Assembly (NCBI RefSeq): GCF_007741535.1
Contig: NZ_CP036525.1
Location: forward strand, 8,184,001-8,248,000
DNA from: Rubripirellula lacrimiformis
GTDB taxonomy: Bacteria > Planctomycetota > Planctomycetia > Pirellulales > Pirellulaceae
Length of the DNA stretch: 64,000 nt
Reading direction: 5' to 3'
Each line of letters starts with the position of its first letter. Positions within the stretch are counted from its first letter, which is position 1. A program made the translations under genes and the position numbers. The notes beneath the pieces are model-generated. The model saw nothing but the letters and a program-made list of their open reading frames with translations. It was not told the DNA's origin and ran no database searches. Shown one piece after another: positions 27,456-36,100 of the stretch.

Positions 27456-27881
27456 TTCCACTTCGTCCTCGGCTTGGCTGATCAAGGAAGTAATCTGCCC
27501 ACTGCTCTCCAAGTCCTGCATCCGTGTCTCGCCCGCTCGAATCGCCTTGATCGCAATCGTCGTCAGCATCGCGAACGCTTTCTGGCCGAGCTTCTGGTAA
27601 AAATCCGCGAGTTCTTCCAGGAACGCGACTCCAGCCTCCGTTGAGAAGCCATCGCCATAGAGTCGTTCCTCGAACTGGTCGACTGAGACTTCGATGGCTT
27701 TCGCCTGTTCTTCAACAAGCAAGAAGCAGAAAGCCAGTCTGTCAACCAGGCTCTCCATCACCTGCCGATGATGCTCGTGGTTGAACAGATCCAGACCGAG
27801 CGTTTGACGATGCTTTCGCACGCTTGCCAGGCTGAGCGCCAGGTTCCACTCGTGTCCCTGATTGTCCTTGAACGTTTTCAT
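27414..27881 (-). CDS. Tail assembly chaperone (G-like, 155 aa)
   Basis: From the ATG at 27881 it reads MKTFKDNQGHEWNLALSLAS and then GLDLFNHEHHRQVMESLVDRLAFCFLL, ending with VERMFQESAGNG. Size, helical content and position between tail tube and tape measure fit lambda gpG-type chaperones. The longer in-frame upstream extension overlaps the preceding gene and is unlikely to be used. Confidence 0.75.
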   Translation of the reverse strand: MKTFKDNQGHEWNLALSLASVRKHRQTLGLDLFNHEHHRQVMESLVDRLAFCFLLVEEQAKAIEVSVDQFEERLYGDGFSTEAGVAFLEELADFYQKLGQKAFAMLTTIAIKAIRAGETRMQDLESSGQITSLISQAEDEVERMFQESAGNGSPS

Positions 27882-28083
27882 CGTCGCTTTCGCTGTTATT
27901 GGAATCTTGGCTCTCGGATGCGGGCGGTTGGGCGGCTCGACAGCGAGAGAGCATTTCGCTGTTGGCATAGACCGTGGTGGACGCCGAGCCTTTGCTCGAA
28001 AGTCCACACCACTCCCGCATCTCACCCTCGGGTAAGTGCGGGATCATTGCGGCCAGTTCGCCCCTTGTGATGGGCGTGGCCAT
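27742..28083 (-). CDS. Small tail-module protein of unknown role (113 aa)
   Basis: Starts on the TAATG of the tail-tube stop. The first 50 residues look protein-like (MATPITRGELAAMIPHLPEG...). The C-terminal half is Ser/Ala/Gly-rich and overlaps the chaperone gene by 140 nt, so it may be read-through without structure. Confidence 0.5.
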   Translation of the reverse strand: MATPITRGELAAMIPHLPEGEMREWCGLSSKGSASTTVYANSEMLSRCRAAQPPASESQDSNNSESDDENVQGQSGTRVEPGAQPGKRAKASSNARSGSVQPRASSAGDGEPG

Positions 28084-28565
28084 TACGACGACGATCCGCT
28101 CAGCGGTGCGTAGTTGACAGCGTCACCGGATGCGTCGAAGGCATCAGCCTTGGCGAATGGGATGGTCACCACAACGCCGTCGTTGCCATTGGCAGGCTCG
28201 CTGAACTCGCCAAGCAGCACGGGGCATTCCCAGCCTTTGGCATCGTCGCTCGTGATCGGTCCGTTCAGGTGAGCAATCTCGATGATGCTGCCGGCGTCTC
28301 GCGCCGCTACCAAAGCATCCCAGACGGTATCAGCTCCGCGTTTCCGCACGTACTCAAATGATCCCGCGAACTTCTTGTAGCCGGGAATGTTTCCAGTTTC
28401 AGCAGCGCCGTGGAACTCCACTTCGGTCAAAGCGGGACCACGATTCGTCTGCATGTTGCGAATGCGTGGCATCTCGACCCACGTCTGCGATGCATGGGTT
28501 GCGGAGTTGTAATAACCGAACGTTTCCTTGCCGGAATACGCTCCACGTACTAGGTCAGTCGCCAT
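28083..28565 (-). CDS. Major tail (tube) protein (160 aa)
   Basis: Beta-rich, with TWVEMPRIRNMQTNRGPALTEVEFHG, YKKFAGSFEYVRKRGADTVW and a C-terminal ANGNDGVVVTIPFAKAD typical of TP901-1/lambda V-like tube proteins. It follows the head-tail joining genes and precedes the chaperones, the canonical place. Confidence 0.8.
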   Translation of the reverse strand: MATDLVRGAYSGKETFGYYNSATHASQTWVEMPRIRNMQTNRGPALTEVEFHGAAETGNIPGYKKFAGSFEYVRKRGADTVWDALVAARDAGSIIEIAHLNGPITSDDAKGWECPVLLGEFSEPANGNDGVVVTIPFAKADAFDASGDAVNYAPLSGSSS

Positions 28566-28567
28566 CG

Positions 28568-29047
28568 TTATTCGTCGCTTTCGTCTTGGGAGTCACGGTA
28601 GGTAAGTTGGATCATCGAAAGCCAAATGCCTTCGTTGTAAAGTTTGGTCGCATCAAAGTTGATTGCTTGATCGATCGAGTCGAACGCATGTTCAGCCATG
28701 CCGCATCGCGACAAAGGCCCGTTGGGTGTCCACAACGCGATGACCGATTCCATCAAGCCATCGAACCCATCGCATGCCGCAACTTGGGCTGCGCGATAGA
28801 CCGATTCTTCGTGGTCTTTGCGTTCTGGGGTCACCCCCACAGTTCCGACCTCTATCTCTATGTCCCGCTCGTCTGGTCCTTGATCAACGCGAAGCTCACG
28901 GGCACCAAACCGAACAATGATTCTCGGGCCCGAATCGAGTTCTTCGCGTGTGTAGTGAGGGACGAGGAACGTCTCGACCGTCTGATCGGTCAGTCGCTCT
29001 TTGATCGCCTCAGCAACGGCGTCTCTGACATCAGAAGCTCGGGACAT
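28568..29047 (-). CDS. Tail terminator/minor tail protein (159 aa)
   Basis: Begins with a helix (DVRDAVAEAIKERLTDQTVETFLVP) and then beta-strands (GPRIIVRFGARELRVDQ, DIEIEVGTVGV), matching the compact fold of tail-terminator proteins. Overlaps the upstream joining gene by 17 nt. Confidence 0.65.
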   Translation of the reverse strand: MSRASDVRDAVAEAIKERLTDQTVETFLVPHYTREELDSGPRIIVRFGARELRVDQGPDERDIEIEVGTVGVTPERKDHEESVYRAAQVAACDGFDGLMESVIALWTPNGPLSRCGMAEHAFDSIDQAINFDATKLYNEGIWLSMIQLTYRDSQDESDE

Positions 29048-29408
29048 TTCGTCTCACTGAATGGATTCGATAGTGCGTTTTGTGTCCGTCGGACCATTCC
29101 CAGACTTTTCCTGACGTTCCGGGAACAACGTCAAACACTTCAAAATCGTTCCGTCGAATCTGGTCACCTCGCTGCGGTTCGGTTCTGAAAACCGCTTTCC
29201 GCAGCTCGTCTGGCGTGATCAGCCAATCAACCGTTTTGGTTTCGATCCGCGTCTCACCATCACCAGCCACATCCTCGAAAATCGTTTGCCCGACGACAGC
29301 GAGGATTGAGGCACTCAAGGCGTCGCCTCGGAAATAGATCACGGGCTCACCTGCGGCTTGCTTTAGAGCCTTAGCGTGAATCCTCAATCCTCGTTGCATC
29401 AGGTTCAT
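29031..29408 (-). CDS. Head-tail joining protein (125 aa)
   Basis: Small beta-rich protein (PVIYFRGDALSASILAVVGQ; VDWLITPDELRKAVFRTEPQRGD; VWEWSDGHKTHYRIHSVRR) of the lambda FII/gp17-like type by size and location just after the capsid gene. Confidence 0.65.
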   Translation of the reverse strand: MNLMQRGLRIHAKALKQAAGEPVIYFRGDALSASILAVVGQTIFEDVAGDGETRIETKTVDWLITPDELRKAVFRTEPQRGDQIRRNDFEVFDVVPGTSGKVWEWSDGHKTHYRIHSVRRNVPSF

Positions 29409-29410
29409 GA

Positions 29411-30346
29411 TTAGGCCGCAGCGACGAGAGCTTCGGTGTTCACGATCTGATCAGTCGCAACAATTGGGATGTTGAAACTTTCAGTCGGGATCGGAGCGGG
29501 GGCACCGTTGGCGGTGGTTGCCGTTCGCGAAGACTGCAACTGCGATTGCGATTGCGTGCTCATCACCAACAGGTTCGGCTTGCGAGCGGCAGGGAACTTC
29601 GCCAACAGTTGGCTGATCAATGCGTCGGTCAGGCCTTTCCCAGCCTGGGCGGTCAGGTTGACGATTCGACCCAGGTCGTTCGAAGTCGCAACTTGGATGC
29701 CGCCCCAGAACAGGATGGGAGTTCGCATGGCGTCGTAAACGCCCGTGGTCGAACCCGACAACGTGGTTTGGTACTCTTCGCCGATCTCGATCTCGCCACC
29801 AGCGCCGAAGACAGCGGAGACTGCCGACTCGCCAAGACGGATCGCCCACACCGAAGTTGCACCGCCAACGGTGGTCCCGGTCGCGTCCACGACCATTGCA
29901 TCGTCTTTCTTGTCGACGCTTGTCTCGTTTGCCAGACCGGCGAATCCATCGGAATCATTGCCGGTTCCGTAGATCAATTGGGCTTCCATGTCGGCGAAGG
30001 CTGCCGATAGATGGTCCATCGCTTCCCGACGACGCAGCGCGTCACCGTTCTTCGTTTTCAACAGACCCAAGTCCAGGCTGAACGAAGCGTCGTACAGTTT
30101 CAGCGTCTGAGTGACCTTGGTGTAGGTCGCCTTGACGTTCTCGCGACCATCGTTCAGATCCCGGAAGCCCGTGCTGGGGGCAGCCGTCTTCTTTAGCCAC
30201 TCATGGCTTGTGTCGTGCGAAGCCTCGATTGCGGCCATAGCGGCTAGCAGCGGGGCGTCTTCGAGTAGTTGCGACACTTCGATGTCGCTGATGTTTCCGT
30301 CGCCGAGTTGAAGTAGCTCGGCGGTACCGACGAATGCGTTAGCCAT
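29411..30346 (-). CDS. Major capsid protein (311 aa, HK97-fold type)
   Basis: It contains LKKTAAPSTGFRDLNDGREN, then a helix of DALRRREAMDHLSAAFADMEAQLIYG, GTGNDSDGFAGLANET, and a P-domain/A-domain region ending in STQSQSQLQSSRT. These are features of phage major capsid proteins annotated as GPO13/structural protein 20. Position after the protease/scaffold confirms it. There is no obvious N-terminal propeptide, which fits the separate scaffold. Confidence 0.88.
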   Translation of the reverse strand: MANAFVGTAELLQLGDGNISDIEVSQLLEDAPLLAAMAAIEASHDTSHEWLKKTAAPSTGFRDLNDGRENVKATYTKVTQTLKLYDASFSLDLGLLKTKNGDALRRREAMDHLSAAFADMEAQLIYGTGNDSDGFAGLANETSVDKKDDAMVVDATGTTVGGATSVWAIRLGESAVSAVFGAGGEIEIGEEYQTTLSGSTTGVYDAMRTPILFWGGIQVATSNDLGRIVNLTAQAGKGLTDALISQLLAKFPAARKPNLLVMSTQSQSQLQSSRTATTANGAPAPIPTESFNIPIVATDQIVNTEALVAAA

Positions 30347-30410
30347 GGGTGGCTCCTAGGATCTTGATTTGATTGGGTCAGATGAAAGCGTGTAAGGTCG
30401 GCAGAGCTGG

Positions 30411-30743
30411 TTAGCTCTTTTTGGTTCGGATCGCTTCGGCGAAGGTTCGCTTCTTCGATTCCTTGCCGTCGTCAGCGCCGGTCTCAACCGGATCTGTCTC
30501 ACCAAGGCTCAGCGATGCGAGCTTCTCTTCGGCGACGGTGCGTGCTTCGTTGGCAGCGGTCAACTCGGCTTGGACTGCGTCACAATGGAGTTCCAAGGCT
30601 TCCGAGAAGCTCTTGTTCTCGCCGAACCACTTGGCGCCGTTGGCCGCACCGAATCGCTCGGTGAATCGGTTCAGTTCGGCGGCGAAGTCTTCACGCGACG
30701 GTGCGTCGACGGTGACCGGATCGGGATTGGGTGAGTCAGCCAT
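30411..30743 (-). CDS. Nested scaffold protein from an internal start (110 aa)
   Basis: Within the protease gene an in-frame ATG at 30743 is preceded on the minus strand by AGGAGCCGAA, a near-ideal ribosome binding site 6 nt away. The product would be just the helical scaffold domain, as in the C/Nu3 arrangement of phage lambda. Expression is inferred. Confidence 0.65.
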   Translation of the reverse strand: MADSPNPDPVTVDAPSREDFAAELNRFTERFGAANGAKWFGENKSFSEALELHCDAVQAELTAANEARTVAEEKLASLSLGETDPVETGADDGKESKKRTFAEAIRTKKS

Positions 30744-31580
30744 TTCGGCTCCTGCTTTGTTGATCGAAAGTGAATGCGTGTGCATGAAGCGTTCAAGAAA
30801 CTGCTGTGCACGGTCAGGATCAACACCCAGGGCACTCGCCTGCGGTTTGACGTCGGTGAGCCCCAGAGCGAACGACAGGAAGGCATCAGCGTCGCGTGCC
30901 AAAGATTGGCGATCGAACAGGCCCTCTGCGTTAGCCGCTGGCTCGTCGACGATGTCGGCGGCGTTAAGGCTCTTGAGACGGACGTGCGGATAGTTTTCGA
31001 TGTTGCTTTCGTCGGGTGACTTGAACCGGGTGCCCATGGCCTTTCGCCCCTTATGGTCCGTGATTTCGAACTCCTCCTGATGGTTCTCCCGAAACTCGTT
31101 CTCGGCGGCGAAGTCGTGGTGAAACACGATGGACAAGCCAGCCGCCGTTGGGTCTTCATCCGCGAGGCTCATAACGTATTCAGCGAGGTCACCGTCGGGC
31201 GTGTCGTGCGCGAGCTTTGCGAGGTGCAAGTCTGCGAGCACACGACCGCCTTCAATGCGTGGGTCATGCAGTCGGCCTAACAGTCGCCCCATCCCATCCG
31301 AAGACATTCCCGGATGAGTGAAGCGGGCCTTTGTGCCGGCCTCGTTCGCTGCCATTGCGAGCGAATGAACCTGAGCGAGTGTCTCGGCATCGATCCAGTA
31401 TTCGTGGCCCAGGGCTTCCCCCATGGCGATCATCGAAACGCCGTGAATGATTCCCGCACCGAATCGCCCGCCCTCACGATCGCACTGGACGGCAGAGGCA
31501 TCGACGGTGGCGCGTGCGCCTCGGAATGCGTCTTCTCGGGGTTGGACTTCGGGACGTGCAGGGCGTGTAGCGGTGGTCAT
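30411..31580 (-). CDS. Prohead protease with C-terminal scaffold domain (389 aa)
   Basis: Residues about 1-280 make a serine-protease-like maturation domain of the S78/U35 or related type (AIIHGVS..., GLSIVFHHDFAAEN, SLNAADIVDEPAAN). The last 110 residues are helical and acidic/basic mixed (REDFAAELNRFTERFG; EALELHCDAVQAELTAANEARTVAEEKLASL), typical of scaffold. It would cleave scaffold and itself during capsid assembly. See the nested start at 30743. Confidence 0.8.
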   Translation of the reverse strand: MTTATRPARPEVQPREDAFRGARATVDASAVQCDREGGRFGAGIIHGVSMIAMGEALGHEYWIDAETLAQVHSLAMAANEAGTKARFTHPGMSSDGMGRLLGRLHDPRIEGGRVLADLHLAKLAHDTPDGDLAEYVMSLADEDPTAAGLSIVFHHDFAAENEFRENHQEEFEITDHKGRKAMGTRFKSPDESNIENYPHVRLKSLNAADIVDEPAANAEGLFDRQSLARDADAFLSFALGLTDVKPQASALGVDPDRAQQFLERFMHTHSLSINKAGAEMADSPNPDPVTVDAPSREDFAAELNRFTERFGAANGAKWFGENKSFSEALELHCDAVQAELTAANEARTVAEEKLASLSLGETDPVETGADDGKESKKRTFAEAIRTKKS

Positions 31581-31583
31581 GGT

Positions 31584-32954
31584 TTAACCTTGGTTTTTGG
31601 GTTCGATGATGGGCGCGAAGTCGACTGCCACGCCTTTGCTCTTCGCGTATTCGGATGCCTTGGCGATGGCGTCGATGTTCTCTTCGTAGACCCCGCCTTT
31701 CTCAGCGGCGATTCGCTGCGGCGTGTCCAATCCAGCCTTGATGGCGGCGACGTGACCACGGGCCTCTTTAGATTGGTCAAACCACGGGGTTTTATTCGCT
31801 GCAATCCACTCGAAATCGAGGTCGCTGATCGTCGTGCCGATCGGTAACACCAGACGCCCATCGCGAATCCACTGGCGTAGCTTCCAGACGGTGTAGACTC
31901 GCCGCATTTCGATTTGGTCAGCACGCTTGTCTTGGCACGAACTCAAATACTGAAGCCACTCGGCGCGGCCCCCGTAGAATGTCGATCGAGAGCCGTCGAA
32001 CATGCTGAAAGGGATATCGAGTGCCGTCAGCGCGAGCTGAATGACCAGCACCGAAAACGCCTGGAACTCAGTCGAGGGCGTTCGGGAGTCCAAAAACTTG
32101 GCATCGTCTCCAGGAGCGAGATCTAGAAGCTGGGGGTCGTCGAAGTCGACCGCGTAGTTGGTTGGATCTTCGTCGTCGGGATCGCCAATTGTTTCTGGTG
32201 CGTCCCGGGTGATTGCCATGGCGAAAATCTGGGCGACCTTCGCGCGGGCCTGCGCTAGCTGAATTGATTCCTTCAAATCACGCAGCGGATCCAACGCAGC
32301 GACCAACGGCGAAATTCCCCGAACCTGATCCGCAGCGAATCGATCTGAGAAAAAGCCATAGTGGATGACGTTGGTGGCGTTGATTCGTCGGTCGTATTTA
32401 CGTCCCGAGTAGCCATGCCGCTGATGCACGCCAAAGGCGAGTCGTCTACCGAATCCAGTTACGAGAACGCCATTGATCCAGTCTTCGCCCGGCAGCACCT
32501 TGTCAGGATCGCGGATCAGGTCCGCCGAGATTCCCTGGAGACGACCATCGTTGAGCATCACAAGAGCCGTGTCGCCATCGACAACGCGACGCGCCTCGGC
32601 AATGCGGAACATCTTCTCACGACCGAACTTACCAGCGATGTCGCAACGAGACGGACGTGCGTCAATCGCCATCAGCCGTTCGATTTCCGTGTTCAGTTCG
32701 ACGTTGGCCGTCTTCATGTTGAACGTGAAGCAAGACACGTAGTCGAGATGCTTCCTGACCGCCCAAGCGCAGACGCTCATGTTGCGAACCAAATCGCTCG
32801 CGTTGGCCTGCAACGCCCGGTGCTTATTGCCCCGAACGTGCTTGTCCTCACGCGTGACGATGCTGGAAACCCTCTTGCGTCGACCGCGTGGGGTCAGAGC
32901 CTCGTAGGTGAAGGCGCTCTTGGCGCGATCAATTGTTGATCGGATCATTCCCAT
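31584..32954 (-). CDS. Portal protein (456 aa, lambda type)
   Basis: It contains NASDLVRNMSVCAWAVRKHLDYVSC, RVVDGDTALVMLNDGRLQGISADLIRDP, INATNVIHYGFFSDRFAADQVRGISPLVAALDPLRDLKESIQLAQ, and DGSRSTFYGGRAEWLQYLSSCQDK, which follow the lambda-family portal layout. It forms the dodecameric ring at the capsid vertex for packaging and tail attachment. The start at 32954 is an ATG just downstream of the gpW-like gene. Confidence 0.92.
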   Translation of the reverse strand: MGMIRSTIDRAKSAFTYEALTPRGRRKRVSSIVTREDKHVRGNKHRALQANASDLVRNMSVCAWAVRKHLDYVSCFTFNMKTANVELNTEIERLMAIDARPSRCDIAGKFGREKMFRIAEARRVVDGDTALVMLNDGRLQGISADLIRDPDKVLPGEDWINGVLVTGFGRRLAFGVHQRHGYSGRKYDRRINATNVIHYGFFSDRFAADQVRGISPLVAALDPLRDLKESIQLAQARAKVAQIFAMAITRDAPETIGDPDDEDPTNYAVDFDDPQLLDLAPGDDAKFLDSRTPSTEFQAFSVLVIQLALTALDIPFSMFDGSRSTFYGGRAEWLQYLSSCQDKRADQIEMRRVYTVWKLRQWIRDGRLVLPIGTTISDLDFEWIAANKTPWFDQSKEARGHVAAIKAGLDTPQRIAAEKGGVYEENIDAIAKASEYAKSKGVAVDFAPIIEPKNQG

Positions 32955-32957
32955 CGG

Positions 32958-33188
32958 TTACGCCCCCGATGTTTTGATTCGGGTGAACAATGGGCGTCGA
33001 CCGGATCCAGCGGCCAACTGCTGCTGGAGATACCGGCGTTGGTCCTTGAGGGCCTGGATGTCGATTTTTGTCGTCGTCCCATCGACCGTCACGGATGTAA
33101 CACCCGCGTCGATGGTCCGATCGATTTCCTCGATACGAATACGCAGCTCGTATTGAGCCGCAGACGATTGGTTTTGTGGCTGAGTCAT
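32958..33188 (-). CDS. gpW/head-completion-like small protein (76 aa)
   Basis: It contains ELRIRIEEIDRTIDAGVTSVTVDGTTTKIDIQALKDQRRYLQQQL: helix, beta-hairpin, helix. This is the gpW fold pattern. It sits between terminase and portal, as in many lambda-like phages. Confidence 0.75.
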   Translation of the reverse strand: MTQPQNQSSAAQYELRIRIEEIDRTIDAGVTSVTVDGTTTKIDIQALKDQRRYLQQQLAAGSGRRPLFTRIKTSGA

Positions 33189-33213
33189 GCCGGGAAGCTA
33201 TGACTCGACAGGC

Positions 33214-33495
33214 TCAGAAAAAAGAATCCGGCTCAGTGTCTGCGGTTTCGATCGACGTCGAATCGCTCAGTGTGGGCACCAATCGAAGCTCGCGATCGAC
33301 TCGGCTCTGACCGCAACTCTTGCACTTCGTACGACGCCAGGTGATTTGATCGTATTCCTGACCATCCGGTGAAATACCGCTAATGTCATGGGTCGTTACG
33401 TTTGAGTACCGCTCGCGTTTGATCGAGAGGCATTTGGGGCAACGGGATTTCGCCGCTGTGATGTCCACGGTGGGGCCGGGGTTTTTCTGCGTCAT
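33214..33495 (-). CDS. Zinc-ribbon protein (93 aa)
   Basis: CPKC (about residue 19) and CKSC (about residue 58) are about 36 residues apart, forming a four-Cys zinc ribbon. The position between terminase and gpW-like gene suggests a DNA-packaging or regulatory helper. Family not recognised. Confidence 0.65.
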   Translation of the reverse strand: MTQKNPGPTVDITAAKSRCPKCLSIKRERYSNVTTHDISGISPDGQEYDQITWRRTKCKSCGQSRVDRELRLVPTLSDSTSIETADTEPDSFF

Positions 33496-33499
33496 TTTT

Positions 33500-35692
33500 T
33501 CATCCGATGTTTAGTGGGCTTGCGCCGTAAGATCTCTTCTTCGAACCTTTCGAAGCGGTTGCTTTCGGTGAGTTCTTTTCGAAAACGCCAAGGGTCGAAG
33601 CTAGAGCCATGCAGCCCACGGCCCCGTCCCAGTAGTCGTTTTCGATTTGGCCAGAATTGACGGCCTCCCATGCAATAAATTGATTGCCGTCCGCATCCTT
33701 CTTCTGGATTGGCTTTTCCGAAACGCAGCTCTCGCCAAACATCAGATGACTGGAAGGTGTGTCGTTGTAGAGAACAACGGCGCGATTGGATGACTCGGGA
33801 ATAGATAGGCTTTCCGCGAACGAGGTCTTCCAGAAGTTCGTGTCGATGAGTAGCTCCTGATTCCCGCGTTGTCCCTTGGGTGGGTTGTAGAACGCACAAT
33901 TCAAGCCACGAGTCTTTCGTGTCTTGCCGCCCTTGATCCGCTGCCAGTGCTGAGATTTCGCGTTGTACGCTTTGCCCTGCTGGGGATGCAGTCGGGCGCG
34001 GTGCACCGATTCTCGACAGATCCTGCGAACTTCGTGCGAGACAAGTTTCCATCCGACGTCGATGCCGGCCTTATCGATCGAGTACACCCGGTCACCGCAA
34101 TAGTATTCTTGCGTCATCAAGTCATTGACCAACTCATCAAGCCCCATCGCAACTCGGTCGGCAATTGAAATCTCACCAAATTCGTCGGTCAGAGTTTTGG
34201 TCAATGATTGCTTTGTGAAATACGGGGTCATTTGGTCTGGAAAAGCGCCGTAGTCGATGACGTATCCGCGCCCTGTCATCGTGAAAGCCATCACGACGTA
34301 TGGCAAAAACTCGTTTTGAACGTCAATGAACGCGGTCAGAATCTCGCATCCTTCGGGGACTTCCCGCCGTTTGAACGGCGAGACCCGTCGAGCAATCGCT
34401 TCGGCATCTAGTACGAACAGCTGGCTCTCGTCACCGCCCGCCACCGTTGGCGATAGCTGAAACTCTGCATTGAAGGAATCGGCGTCATCTAGCTTTTGCA
34501 CCATCAATCCGTGGAGCGCCGACTGAAATAGCGACCTATCGAAATTGTCGGTCCAGAACAGTTCGGCGTCCTCGTGCATTGCCTTGAAATTTTCGGCTAC
34601 GAACTTGGTCGATTTATCGTGCGGCAGATCGGCATCTAGTTCAAACCCGTACAGCTCTTCGAATTCGTTCCAGAGGCCGGTGTTAGAAGGGAACGTCTTG
34701 ATGGCCGGAATCTTTTCGCCTCGCCAGTGCCGCGACTTCGATCGATCTACCATTTGGTCGGCGAGGTCTCCGCGCCTGATGATCGTCACCGCAGCAAACG
34801 CCGCGACCTTCCTTTCGCCACCTGCCAGTTTCAGGCAGTCTCCGTTCACGATGTCGAGGCGTTTCTTCGTTGCGTTTTTGCTTGCTGCGCTGGCTCGGGT
34901 TTGCGGATCGTCAACCAAAACTAGGTCCGGTCGTATCGTTTCACCGGTTGTCGCCAGATACTGCTGCCCGCGCATTCCGCCCAATAGCGATCCGCACGTG
35001 ATCACGAACTCATTGGTGAGAACGCCATCGACGTGCCCGCTGGCGATCATCCCTTTTTGCCACACAACATTTGTTTTCTTTCCATTGACGTGCTGGCCTT
35101 CTGCGAGTGTCGAACGCCCGCCTAGTGATATCAAAGCATGCAGCTCATGCGCGTAATCAGCTTGAATCATCGGGTTCGTCAGAAGCACTTTCCTCAAGTT
35201 CGTCATCTGCTTCTTCGCTTCATCTGCCGTAGCAGAGAACATCGAAACGAATCGACGGCGTCGGGTCAGTACCGCCCAGATGATAGCGCGTACTAGAATC
35301 GACGACTTTCCGCCGCTTCTCATCAACGCAATCGCCTTGCAACCTCCATCCTCGATGGTCCGTTGAATCTGCCCGATAATCCGAACGTGGTCTGGTGAGA
35401 ACTCACATCGGAATGTTTCGCGGTGGTACGTCTTCAGGTGGAACAGCAGCGATTCGTCAGACTGCCTACGACGCTCTGGATCGGCCAACCCGTCAGGCGG
35501 TAGACCAATATCCTGGCTACATCGGGTGGCTGCCTTCTGGGCATTCGATGAGGCGGCACGCATCTTGTCGGCGCGTGACACTACCAGCCCGGTCCCGGCC
35601 TCAATCTGGGCGATGCGGCTTTCAAGGAGTGCGAGATCGTCGTGTTCCTCGACCTCATCGAGCAGTGCGAGCAACTGCGCCCGGTCAGTCAT
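33500..35692 (-). CDS. Terminase large subunit, GpA-like (730 aa)
   Basis: The ATPase has a Walker-A-like MRSGGKSS (about residue 122), a Walker-B DLVLVDDPQTR and the downstream motor coupling region. The nuclease half has EILTAFIDVQNEFLPYVVMAF with an acidic residue set and YSIDKAGIDVGWKL. Length suits GpA-type enzymes. It packages concatemeric DNA. The ATG overlaps the small-subunit stop by 8 nt. Confidence 0.92.
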   Translation of the reverse strand: MTDRAQLLALLDEVEEHDDLALLESRIAQIEAGTGLVVSRADKMRAASSNAQKAATRCSQDIGLPPDGLADPERRRQSDESLLFHLKTYHRETFRCEFSPDHVRIIGQIQRTIEDGGCKAIALMRSGGKSSILVRAIIWAVLTRRRRFVSMFSATADEAKKQMTNLRKVLLTNPMIQADYAHELHALISLGGRSTLAEGQHVNGKKTNVVWQKGMIASGHVDGVLTNEFVITCGSLLGGMRGQQYLATTGETIRPDLVLVDDPQTRASAASKNATKKRLDIVNGDCLKLAGGERKVAAFAAVTIIRRGDLADQMVDRSKSRHWRGEKIPAIKTFPSNTGLWNEFEELYGFELDADLPHDKSTKFVAENFKAMHEDAELFWTDNFDRSLFQSALHGLMVQKLDDADSFNAEFQLSPTVAGGDESQLFVLDAEAIARRVSPFKRREVPEGCEILTAFIDVQNEFLPYVVMAFTMTGRGYVIDYGAFPDQMTPYFTKQSLTKTLTDEFGEISIADRVAMGLDELVNDLMTQEYYCGDRVYSIDKAGIDVGWKLVSHEVRRICRESVHRARLHPQQGKAYNAKSQHWQRIKGGKTRKTRGLNCAFYNPPKGQRGNQELLIDTNFWKTSFAESLSIPESSNRAVVLYNDTPSSHLMFGESCVSEKPIQKKDADGNQFIAWEAVNSGQIENDYWDGAVGCMALASTLGVFEKNSPKATASKGSKKRSYGASPLNIG

Positions 35693-35975
35693 CTGCGTCC
35701 AACGTGAGAGATTCGATCCGCTTTCGCAATTCGTCTTTCCGCTCCGACAAGTTCAGATTCAGATTGACCCGTTGGGACACCTTGGGCTTCTGGTCGAGGT
35801 TGATCTTGTCGAACGCGGCCAGCGCCTTTGATGCTGAGATCAGTTCGCGATTCGTGGAGTTTGGATCAAGCACAATCAGGAACAATTTCTTGATGGTCGC
35901 TTCTCGATACTCTTCCGTGATCGGCCATCGCTCGTTCGCGGCTTTCGCAGCGAGAACGCAATCGGCTCTGGACAT
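35685..35975 (-). CDS. Terminase small subunit-like protein (96 aa)
   Basis: Starts MSRADCVLAAKAANERWPIT with GAAAAGGAAACC upstream; a GTG 15 nt earlier is an alternative. Helical N-terminus, LDPNSTNRELISASKALAAFDKIN in the middle, and a charged C-terminus (SERKDELRKRIESL). Identity is inferred from position and overlap with the large subunit. Confidence 0.7.
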   Translation of the reverse strand: MSRADCVLAAKAANERWPITEEYREATIKKLFLIVLDPNSTNRELISASKALAAFDKINLDQKPKVSQRVNLNLNLSERKDELRKRIESLTLDADD

Positions 35976-36100
35976 GGTTTCCTTTTCCACGATTTCCCCT
36001 ACCCCCTGAACCTGTAGCGCTTCGTTAATGAGTTTTCCTGCCTGTTCCCGCTGATGGTCTCAGTAGTGCGATCTCCAGGTAGTACCTACGGCCCATCGGT

